A stretch of DNA of 64,000 nt from Paracyclopina nana (lineage: Eukaryota > Arthropoda > Copepoda > Cyclopoida > Cyclopettidae), in NCBI GenBank assembly GCA_019096065.1, contig JAGUCH010000008.1:1989001-2053000 (forward strand), given 5' to 3'. How positions within the stretch are numbered: position 1 is the first letter of the stretch; the number at the start of each line of letters is the position of its first letter. The notes under the pieces were generated by a model, which saw nothing but the letters and a program-made list of their open reading frames with translations, had not been told where the DNA came from and did no database searches. Positions 11,180-21,250 of this stretch are shown here, piece by piece. The position numbers and the translations under genes were made by a program.

Positions 11180-12398
11180 AGCAAATTGTCACAAAGGCAT
11201 TTGTCACATAGCATATTGTCACATAGAACAATGGCCCATAGCAAATTGTCCCATAGCAAATTGTCTCATAGCATATTGTTACATAGCATAATGTCTCATA
11301 GCAAATTGTCCCATAGCAAATTGTCTCATAGCACAATGGCTCATAGCATGTTGTCACATAGCTTATTGCCACATGGCATATTGTCTTATATATAGCATAT
11401 TGTCACATGGCAAATTGGCTCATAGCATATTGTCACATAGGATTTTGTCTCATAGCATTTTGTTCCATAGCGCTCTGTAAATACTTAGATCACAAAGATA
11501 CTAAAGATTGTTAAGATCCCAAATCTTTGGGTTCTATATGTTGACAATTTTATAAACACATAGATCTCTGTCGGGCAAAGAGGATCTATGTATTGACAGT
11601 TTTCTCAGCTACAAGATGGTGGTCAACAATTAGATCCTCTTCAGGGAACAGAATCTAAGGATTGACATTTAAAGATCTGTTTGGGCTCAACGCAAATTTA
11701 TTAATAGACTAGGGGAGTACCAAACTCATTCAAAGTATATATTTGCTTTATTTCCAACTCAAAATAATGGGAAAAGCACTGACAATAATATTTTTGTAAT
11801 AATTGTTGGTTGGTAAGCCTTAATCTCTCTTTTTTTGGCCTGAAGATGATCTAGCCTATTTTTATAGGCATCTTCAACATTGGTTCTCTGTAGCTTACAA
11901 GTGTTAAATTCTTTACAGTCAGTTAAACGGATCAGGCACAATTCACATTCACAAACAATACTTGCATCTGTGATTGGAATAGGCTGAAGCCTTCTGAGTA
12001 TAATAAATGTTTCAAATAGTTTTGAAGTAGTTTATGACAGTATCTATTTGCAATGATTTTGATTTAGTTTACCCTAAAATCTAGTTCTGACTTTGTTGAG
12101 TCTATTAGGATCTTTAGATGTCAATACTTAGATCTTCATTGGTCGAAGAGGATCTATATTTTGACTACCAATTCATTACCTGGAAATGTGTCAATATATA
12201 GATCCTTTTGGACCTATGAAGATCTAAGTATTGACAAAATTGTAAATACTTAGATCATAAAGATCCCGGATCTTTGCTATCTATAGGATCTTTGGGATCT
12301 AATAATCCATGGACCCGTTCCATAGCGAATTGTCTCAAAGCAATTTGTCACATAGCATATTGTTCCATAGAAAATTGTCACATAGGATTTTGTCTCAC
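11180..12398 (-). repeat. 15-bp satellite, inverted arm of palindrome B, split by element C
   Basis: Reverse-orientation copies (ATAGCATATTGTCAC type) run over 11180-11470 and resume at 12317-12398. The interruption is foldback element C. At about 12398 the orientation flips back, giving a second palindrome centre. Confidence 0.85.
11471..12316. mobile_element. foldback element C, inserted in the 15-bp satellite
   Basis: Arms of about 230 bp: 11475-11700 aligns with the reverse complement of 12090-12310, sharing words such as TAGATCCTCTTC, AAGTATTGACA and CTTAGATC, which themselves recur at short intervals. The element is flanked by GTTCCATAG (11462-11470 and 12317-12325), a 9-bp direct repeat that extends to 11 bp. 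Because the host array is itself periodic, the duplication is suggestive rather than certain. The centre (11700-12090) has no coding signal. Confidence 0.7.
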
Positions 12399-12633
12399 AG
12401 TGTGACAATTTATTATGAGACAATTTGATATGGAACAATCTGCTAGATGACTTCATGCTATTATTCTATGAGACAATAGGGTGTGTGACAATAAGCTATG
12501 AGACAATATGCTATGGGCCATTGTGCTATAAGACAATTTGCCATGTGATGCTATGGGCCATTGTGCTATGTGACTATTTGATACGGGCCATTGTGCTATT
12601 TGACAGTATGCAATGTGACAAATGCCTATGTGA
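12399..12633 (+). repeat. 15-bp satellite, direct block
   Basis: Direct-orientation copies continuing from the second palindrome centre; towards 12600 the unit shifts to TGACAAATGCCTATG, the form that dominates after 13209. Confidence 0.85.
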
Positions 12634-12642
12634 CAAATGCCT

Positions 12643-13208
12643 GGCTCTGCTGGTAAAAGGCACTTTTTGTGAAAGGCACCTACATAAATTGGCACTGCAA
12701 CAATTGGCACTATTGTACAATGGCACTGCAATAAAAGGCACCATTCATAAAAGGCACTGCCACAACTAATAGCAAGCAAGACAAATGAGCTTTATCAGGG
12801 ACTCAAAATTCCGCAAGGTAGTGACATGGTATTTTTGGGGGGCAAATAGCCTGCTGAGGTGTTCGCAAAGTTTGCAAGATTTGCATGCATGTGCTCAATG
12901 TCACCAACATCACATAATTTTTAGCGCAAAAAAGGGGCATTTTCCATTTCATGAGCGTCAGTTTGCTATATATGGCAAAATGTCCGGGGTTAACATTCCT
13001 GATCATAACTTTGTATATGACAAGAAAATCACAAAAAGTGGAAAATGTACTGGTGCCATAAAGTATTTTTTTTCACTGATATAGCAACCCTACACTACCC
13101 AACCAAGGTTTTTGAATCTACACTTTCAAAGCATAAGGCCTCTCAGCAAATCAAGTATTGTTTCTAGCCAATTTAATCGAGATCTTTCATATCTTTTACG
13201 AGTATACC
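12643..13208. mobile_element. foldback-type element D, inserted in the 15-bp satellite
   Basis: The left tip GGCTCTGCTGGTAAAAGGC and the reverse complement of the right tip GGTATACTCGTAAAAGA are related to each other and to the tips of element E. The left arm consists of about seven GGCAC-led repeats of 15-16 bp (12658-12775). The element is bracketed by the 9-bp word CAAATGCCT (12634-12642 and 13209-13217), which is also part of the host repeat unit. The short open frames inside have no similarity I recognise. Confidence 0.6.
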
Positions 13209-13843
13209 CAAATGCCTATGTGACAAATGCCTATGTGACAAATGCCTATGCAACAAATGCCTATGCGACAAATGCCTATGCGACAAATGCCTATGTGACA
13301 AATGCCTATGTGACAAATGCCTATGTGACAAATGCCTATGTGACAAATGCCTATGTGACAAATGCCTATGTGACAAATGCCTATGTGACAAATGCCTATG
13401 TGACAAATGCCTATGTGACAAATGCCTATGTGACAAATGCCTATGTGACAAATGCCTATGCGACAAATGCCTATGCGACAAATGCCTATGCGACAAATGC
13501 CTATGCGACAAATGCCTATGCGACAAATGCCTATGTGACAAATGCCTATGTGACAAATGCCTATGTGACAAATGCCTATGTGACAAATGCCTATGTGACA
13601 AATGCCTATGTGACAAATGCCTATGTGACAATTTGCTATGTGACAATTTGCTATGTGACAATTTGCTATGAGACCAAATGATATGGGACAAAATACTATG
13701 AGACAAAATGCTATGAGACAAAATGCTATGAGACAAAATACTATGAGACAAAATGCTATGAGACCATTTGCTATGGGACAATATGCTATGTGACAATTTG
13801 CCATGAGAAATTATGCCATGTGACATTATGCAATGTGACAATT
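13209..13843 (+). repeat. 15-bp satellite, nearly perfect TGACAAATGCCTATG array
   Basis: About 28 near-identical copies over 13209-13630, with blocks of GTGACA and GCGACA variants in an ordered pattern, then a more diverged tail in which the unit returns to the GCTATGAGACAAAAT form. The period is a multiple of three, so both strands are open for long distances without being coding. Confidence 0.95.
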
Positions 13844-14104
13844 GAGGCACCTGCAATGATCAAAACTTTTGGCTTTATTGTGGAGCTGGAAACATCCGCG
13901 TAGCCCAATTTTTGACATTTCTTTTTTCCTAGATTTTTTAGCAAATTCAGAATGCTTTATCAAAAAAGATCATCAATTCATAAATCAAATTGAATTTAGA
14001 GCCTTTAGAATGGTCATTTCTGATCACCAAGAAACCATTGAGACCATTTTAAGAAAAAAAGTGTTTAAAACTAATTTAGCTGAAATGGGGAAATAAGGGG
14101 CTCC
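13844..14104. other. spacer between satellites
   Basis: AT-rich unique-looking sequence with no supportable gene. Confidence 0.4.
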
Positions 14105-14211
14105 CTGGCCGACTCTGGCAGAAATGCTTTTTTCCAGCTTAGAGAAGACTCAGGTTTCTTGGCCCTTTGCTGGCTTCTGCTGAGAATTTGAGGCAGCTGA
14201 GTCAATTATAG

Positions 14212-14931
14212 GGGTGTACTGGGTAAAGGCTAATAGGTAAAAGGCTAATTGGTTAGAGGCTAATTGGTAAAAGGCCAATTGGGCAAAGGCTACATTGGTA
14301 AAAGGCTATATTGAAAAGGCCAATAGCAGATGTTTTTGAGTTATAGTGTTTGATTGGTTAACAAGTGACATATCACTATCTTTTAATTTTTCCTTGTTAA
14401 TTCTTAGTTTCATTATTTTTTGTGACAAAAATTGCTTTTTTGGGCTTAGCTTAAGAATTCATAAATAGACTTGGATCTGTAAAAAGGAAAATTTTACAAA
14501 CAAGAATAACTTGTCTTGCCTTGACTGACCAAGCTGATTTAGCTTATTGAGAATAAGCAAGACTTGATTCTGTTGTCACCAAGGAAAATAACTGTATTCT
14601 ATTTTCAAGACACTAGGCCTTTCTCATGTTGCCAGACGAAGCTAAGCTAAGATAAAAAGGCTAAGCAAACCCGTAACATTTTTAAAAGCAAAGCAGCTGC
14701 TTTTTTTGATTGAGGAAAATTAGGCAATGAAAACCAGTTATTTTGGAACTTCAATGATCAAAATAGATGTCATTAAATGATTTGAACTCTTGTATCGTTA
14801 TCAATATAGCGTTTTTTTGGGAGCCTTTCTCCAATCTAGCCTTTGGCCAATTGGCCTTTCACCATTTTGCCTTTTACCAATTAGCCTTACACCAAATAGC
14901 CTTTTACCAATTAGCCTTTAACCAGTAGAGC
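14212..14931. mobile_element. foldback element E with clean 9-bp target duplication
   Basis: The left arm is a tandem of GGTAAAAGGCTAATT-type 15-mers (14220-14320) and the right arm is the inverted array (14825-14925). Outer tips GGGTGTACTGGGTAAAGGC and, on the other strand, GCTCTACTGGTTAAAGGC match. CAATTATAG stands on both sides (14203-14211 and 14932-14940). Removing the element and one copy restores the satellite sequence GAGTCAATTATAGTGGCC, matching the uninterrupted satellite copies, so ends and duplication are secure. The 500-bp centre is AT-rich without an open transposase. Confidence 0.88.
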
Positions 14932-15745
14932 CAATTATAGTGGCCAATTTCAAGAGTATCTGCAAACTACTAAATACTGCCCATGTACTCAAAGTTAACA
15001 AGCATGAAATAGAAAAATGAGACATTTACTCTCTACTGAGACCAGACTCAGAATTCTTGACCCAATGCTTAGCTCTTCTGAGAATTTGAGGCACCTGAGT
15101 CAACTCCAACATTTAGATAAGGCAAGGTTCTGTATTTTGGTTGCCCTGAAATGTCCACAGTCGTACTTTTTCCAGCTAAGAGCAGACTTTGCAAATTCCG
15201 TATTTTGCTGACATCTGCTGAGCATTTGAGGCAATCGAGTCAATTTTAATGGCCGATTTCTGGAGTATCTACAAACTACTAAATACTGCCCATGAACTCT
15301 GAGTTGACCGAAATAAAATAGAAACAGAAAAATTAGTCTTTTTCTCTCTACTGAGACCTGATTAAGCATTCTTGACCCAATGCTGAGCTCTCCTGAGAAT
15401 TTGAGGCACCTGAGTCAACTGCAACATGTAGATTTGGCAAGGATCTGTATTTTGATTGCCCTGAAACATCCACAGAAGTACTTTTCCCCAGCTAATAGCA
15501 GACTCTTCATTCCTCACACTTTGCTGACCTCTGCTTAGAATTTGAGGCAGCAAGGTCAATTTTAAGGGCCGATTTCAGGAGTATCTGAAAACTACTATGT
15601 ACTGCCCATGTACTCAAAGTTGACCGGCAAAAAATAGAAACAGAAAAATGAGTCAATTTCTCTCTACTGAGATCTGACCTGATTCTTGTACCAATGCTGA
15701 GCTCTGCTGAGAATTTGAGGCACCTGAGTCAACTCCCAACATATA

Positions 15746-15847
15746 CAGTATGAAGCTCCGAAACTGCACACAGCGGGCTGCTCTGAAGTAGTAAATAAAC
15801 CGGCCGAATTGGCTGTAGCACGGTTGCATTTTCGGCGCTGCACCCTG
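15746..15847. mobile_element. 102-bp MITE, Tc1/mariner-like, with TA duplication
   Basis: Termini CAGTATGAAGCTCCGAAA and, on the other strand, CAGGGTGCAGCGCCGAAA form terminal inverted repeats of about 26 bp. The element is flanked by TA on both sides. The empty site is present in this same window: the satellite copy at 19461 reads straight through CAACATATAGATTAGG. TA duplication plus CAG termini fit the Tc1/mariner superfamily. Confidence 0.88.
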
Positions 15848-16969
15848 TAGATTAGGCAAGGATATACAAAATCCATTTTTGGCTGCACTGAAACGTCCAC
15901 AATGGTTCTTTTTTCCTGCTAAGAGTATACTCAGCATTCTTGACCCAATGATGAGCACTCATGAGAATTTGAGGCACCTGAGTCAACTCCAACATGTAGA
16001 TTGCCCTAGTACTCAAAGTTGGCAACATATAATAGAAAAATAAGTTAATTTCTCTCAACTGAGACCTGACTTAGCATTCTTGACCCAATGCTGAGCTCTT
16101 CTGAGAATTTGAGGCACCTGAGTCAACTCCAACATGTATATTTGGCAAGGATCTACAAAATCCGTATTTGGTGCCTTGAAACGTCCACTGCAGTACCTTC
16201 TATCCAGCAGACTCAGCAGACCCAATGCTGAGCTCATCTTAGAATCTGAGGCACCTAAATCAACTCCAACATGTAGATTAGGCAAGGATCTGTATTTTGA
16301 TAGCCCTGAAATATCCACAGTAGTACTTTTTTCCAGCTAAGACCAGGCTCAGCATTCTTGACCCTTTGCTAACCTCTGCTGAGAATTTGAGGCCCCTGAA
16401 TATTTTAAAGGCCGATTTCAGGAGTATCTACAAACTACTAAATACTGCCCATGTACTCAAAGTTGACTGGAATAAAATAGAAACAGAAAAATGAGTCATG
16501 AACTCTCCACTGAGACCTGATCCAGCATTGTTGACCCAATGCTGAGCTCTTCTGTGAATTTGAGGCACCTGAGTCAACTGCAACATGTAGATTAGGTAAG
16601 GATCTGTATTTTGATTGCCCAGAAACATCAACAGTAGCACTTTTTCCTAGCTAAAAGCAGACTCAGCATCATTGACCATTTGCTGACATCTGCTGAGAAT
16701 TTGAGGCAGCTGAGTCAATTTTAATGGCCGATTTCAGGAGTATCTACACACTACTAAATACTAAAACTCCAACATGTAGATTAGCCAAGGATCTACAAAT
16801 CTGTTTTTGCCTGCACTGAAACGTCCACAGTAGTACTTTTTTCCTGCTAAGAGCATACTCAGCATTCTTGACCCAATAATGAGCTCTCAGGAGAATTTGA
16901 GGCACCTGAGTCAACTCCAACATGTAGATTACCTTAGTACTCAAAGTTGCCAGCATCCAGAGGACAAGT

Positions 16970-17960
16970 ACAGGTCGTTCAGGTCGTTCAGGTCGTGGCT
17001 GAAGTGCTCACATTATTAATAATAAGTAAGGAGGATATCTCACATCAAAATTGAGCCAATTTTGAGTTCATTTTGTATTCCAGGCCTGACTTATCTCCAG
17101 GATGTTCAAGAGGACAAGTACTTGAAGTTCAGGACAAGGAAGTTCATCTAAATCAAAGGATTTTTGCAATGACCACTTAATTGATTTGTTCTTTTTTGCT
17201 TCCTTTTTGAAGAGTTTGTTTAGCTGCTGACAATAAAAATGTTGTGTATAGCTAGGATTAACAGATACAGGGCCAAAATGTGGATTGACCCATGTGGATC
17301 CAGCCCTTGACAAGATTTTGTTTTTTTAGGCTGTACTTAAGCACCAGGATGTTCACGAAGACAAGTACTTGGTCATTCAAGTCATGGCTAAATAGCTGGT
17401 ATCATTATTATGAAGAATAGAGGTTGCTTGGTGTCTCAATTGAACCCACCTTGACTTTATTTTGTTTTGTATTCTGTACTTTGGCTCCAGGATGTTCAAG
17501 AAGACAAGTACTTGGTTGTTCACGTCATGGCTGATGTACTGATATTAATGATAAGAAGAAAAGCTCGGCATGTCTCAATTGATCCAATTTTGACTTAATT
17601 TTGCTTTTCAGGCTGTACTTTGTCTCCAGGATGTTCAAGAAGACAAGTACTTGTTCATTCAAGTCATGTCTCAAGTGCCTATTTTATAGGTGTCTCAATT
17701 GAGATAGTCTTCACTTAACTTTGTTTTTCAGGCCCGACTTTGGCACCAGGATGTTCAAGAAGACAAGTACAGGTTGTTCAAGGGCTGAAGTGCTGTGTCA
17801 TTAGTGTGAAGAAAAAGAGGATGCTTTGTGTCTCAATTGAGCCAATCTTAACTTAATTCGTTTTTTCAGGTTGTATTTTGGCTCCAGGACATTCAAGGAG
17901 ACAAGTATTGTCATTTTATTCATGGCTGAAGTGTTGACGTCAGTGCCAATATGAAATTTA
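16970..17960 (+). repeat. satellite of about 120-140 bp, 7 copies
   Basis: The words CAGGATGTTCAAGAAGACAA and GTGTCTCAATTGA recur at about 120-145 bp spacing (near 17098, 17346, 17491, 17629, 17747 and 17885). The first spacing is longer because of unique sequence inside. This satellite separates the two blocks of the 316-bp satellite. Confidence 0.85.
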
Positions 17961-18424
17961 GCTTTAGTTGGTTGAAGCACTGTTCAAGTATCTGTATTCT
18001 GTGTTGATTTTTGAGCTATGCAAGGTTCACCCAACTGAACTCTGGCCGTATCACTTGAGGAACTTTTGAAATGAAAACAAACCTCCTTTATTCTTTGAAT
18101 TGTAAAAACACCTTTTTACAACAAATATAAATATGAATATGAATGTTGTCTTCAAAATCTAATCAAAACCTCACAAAAAATTTGACCAAAATCTTCAGCC
18201 ATCAGTTGATTTGTTATTCTAAAAGGCTGAGTAGGGCTACCTAGCCCACTTGAGGAACTATTTCTCAAACCATCTGTTGTGTCCCTTGGCCTGATTAGCG
18301 AGCGTGCAACTCATTGTGTCCGCTTGAAGTAGCAACTGCTAATTGTTTGCCCTGAAATTCTATGATCGCTTTATCGATTTCGCCGATTTTCGTTAATAGT
18401 GTGCAATATCAGAGAACCATGCTG
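17961..18424. other. spacer between satellite blocks
   Basis: AT-rich, no coding signal and no repeat that I recognise. Confidence 0.4.
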
Positions 18425-20535
18425 TAGAAACAGAAAAATTACTGAGACCTGATTTAGAATTATTGACCCAATGCTGAGCTCATCTTAGAATCTGAGGCAC
18501 CTAAATCAACTCCAACATGTAGATTAGGCAAGGATCTGTATTTTGATAGCCCTGAAATATCCACAGTAGTACTTTATTCCAGCTAAGACCAGGCTCAGCA
18601 TTCTTGACCCTTTGCTGACATCTGCTGAGAATTTGAGGCAGCTGAGTCAATTTCAAGGGCCACTTTCAGGAGTATCTATAAACTACTAAATACTGCCCAT
18701 GTACTCAAAGTTGACCGGAATAAAATAGAAACAGAAAATTGAGTCAATTTCTCTCTACTGAGACCTGACTTAGCATTTTTGACCCGATGCTGAGCTCTTC
18801 TGAGAATTTGAGGCACTTGAGTCAACTGCAACATGTAGATTAGGCAAGGATTTGTATTTTGATTGCCCTGAAATGTCAATAGTAGTACTTTTTTCCAGCT
18901 AAGAGCAGACTCAGCATCATTGACCCTTTGCTGAGTCAATTGTAAGGGCTGATTTCAGGAGCATCTACAAACTACTAAATACTAAAACTACAACATATAG
19001 ATATAGATTAGGCAAGTATCTACAAAGTCCGTTTTTGGCTGCCCTGAAATATCCACATTAGTACTTTTTTCCTGCTAAGAGCAGACTCAGTATTCTTGGC
19101 CCAATGCTGAGCTCTCCTGAGAATTCGAGGCACCTGAGTCAACTGCAACATGTAGATTAGGCAAGGATCTGTATTTTGATTGCCCTGAAACGTCCACAGT
19201 AGTACTTTTTCCCAGCTAATAGCAGACTCTTCATTCCTCACACTTTGCTGACCTCTGCTGAAAATTTGAGGCAGCAAGGTCAATTTTAAGAACCAATTTC
19301 AGGAGTATCTGAAAACTACTAAATACTGCCCATGTACTCAAAGTTGGCCGGCAAAAAATAGAAACCGAAAAATGAGTCATTTTCTCTCTACTGAGACCTG
19401 ACCTGATTCTTGACCCAATGCTGAGCTCTGCTGAGAATTTGAGGCACCTGAGTCAACTCCCAACATATAGATTAGGCAAGGATATACAAAATCCATTTTT
19501 GGCTGCACTGAAACGTCCACAGTTGTACTTTTTTCCTGCTAAGAGCATACTCAGCATTCTTGACCCAATGATGAGCTCTCAGGAGAATTTGAGGCACCTG
19601 TGTCAACTCCAACATGTAGGTTGCCATAGTACTCAAAGTTGCCAGCGTAAAATAGAAAAATGAGTCAATTTCCCTCTACTGAGACCTGACTTAGCATTCT
19701 TGACCCAATGCTGAGCTCTTCTGAAGATTTGAGGCACCTGAGTCAACTCCAACATGTAGATTAGGCAAGGATCTACAAAATCCGTTTTTGGCTGCCCTGG
19801 AACGTCCATAAAAGTACTTTTTTCCTGCTAAGATCAGACTCAGCATTTTTCACTTAATTCTGACCTCTGCTGATTTCAGGAGTAACTACTACAAACTACT
19901 TAATGCTACCCAAGCACTCAAAGTTGATCGGAATAAAATAGTAACAGAAAAATTAGTCATTTACACAACGTCCATAGTAGTACTTTTTACCAGCTAACAG
20001 CAGACTTAGCATTCTTGACCCTTTGCTAACCTCTGCTGAGAATTTGAGGCTGCTGAGTCAATTGTAAGGGCCGATTTCAGGAGTATCTACAAACTACTAA
20101 ATACTGCCCATGTACTCAAAGTTGACAAGCTTAAAATAGTTATAGAATAATGAGTCATGAACTCTCTACTGAGACCTGATTCAGCATTGTTGACCCAATG
20201 CTGAGCTCTTTTTGAGAATTTGAAGCACCTGAGTCAACTCCAACATGTAGATAAGGCAAGTACCTTCTATCCAGCAGACTCAGCATTCTTGACCCTTTGC
20301 TGACCTCTGCTGAGAATTTGAGGCCCCTGAATATTTTAAAGGCCGATTTCAGGAGTATCTACAAACTACTAAATACTGCCAATGTACTCTTAAGTTGACC
20401 GGCATAAAATAGAAACACAAAAATGAGCCATGAACTCTCTTCTGAGGCCTGACTTAGCATTCTTGACCAAATGCAGAGCTCTCCTGAGAATTTGAGGCAC
20501 CTGAGTCAACTCCAACACCAAAACCCCCATTGCCC
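18425..20535 (+). repeat. dimeric satellite of about 316 bp, second block
   Basis: Same unit as the block at 14105-16965, with truncated and shuffled copies. It contains the empty site that corresponds to the 102-bp MITE insertion. The array stops near 20515 in the middle of a unit. Confidence 0.9.
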
Positions 20536-21250
20536 CTTGGGAATCGAGTTGAACTAGCCTTAAGTCATGGGAACAAACATAATAATGGGCAAGTGGCTTG
20601 AGACTCCAGAACTGTCCCTTTCGTAACACTTGCGGGCCGTAGCAAAGATCCGAATTGATATTGCAACTTTCATTTGAAGTCACACGCAACCTTTCTGTAG
20701 TGGAACATTCAAGATAGCGCCATAAGCATCGAATCGGGAAGAACTAGAAGAAATGCCAACGACGACAATAAGATTTGTAAGTTTTATTCCTTTTTTTTGT
20801 TTCGTTTTGATTTTGGGTTTACGTTCATAATTGTATATATATACAGTCAAACATTGTGTAATGTTACATATTGAATGATCATGTTTGAGCGAGCCCGAGA
20901 CTTTTGTTTGAGCTTGATTCCAAGTATTAATAGGCCCAATCTGATGAGTAGTATTGAAGGTACAAACTAATATAATAGTAGACGCAAGAACATGGGCTGG
21001 AGCTAGGCATTAAATAGCAATTGATTTCTTACGCGAGATCACAGTCAACATTTGATAATGCTCCAAACAGTATTTGAGTGGTGACAACAACTTTGCGTGG
21101 CAATATCACAGAATTTAGAAAGCTCTGACGAAAAATTATCCAATTGAGTTATCGCGGTGGCTCCGATCGACCGGTTAAAGTTCTCCCTCGAATCCGGAAT
21201 GCTGATGAGGTCGAACCGGTCCGGGGATCAGATGCCAACGCTTGAACTGG
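20536..21250. other. 3' flank and probable 3' UTR of the SERTA gene
   Basis: No coding region. TTTATT at 20783-20788 is an AATAAA signal on the minus strand and would give the SERTA transcript a 3' UTR of about 470 bases. Confidence 0.5.

Larger units (their letters stand above)
14105..16965 (+). repeat. dimeric satellite of about 316 bp, first block
   Basis: CTCTACTGAG recurs at 15031, 15346 and 15662, giving a unit of about 316 bp. Each unit has two related halves, one with CCCAATGCTGAGCTC and GAGTCAACTCCAAC, the other with CCTTTGCTGACCTC and GAGTCAATTTTAA, so it is a dimer. Later copies are rearranged and truncated. It is interrupted by foldback element E and by a 102-bp MITE. Partial copies of the same satellite resume at 18425. 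Confidence 0.9.

Noticed and set aside
13112-13856. Long open frames on both strands (repeated AYVTN, RHLSH and GICHI peptides)
   Set aside because: They arise because a 15-bp satellite has a period divisible by three; all frames without a stop in the unit stay open.
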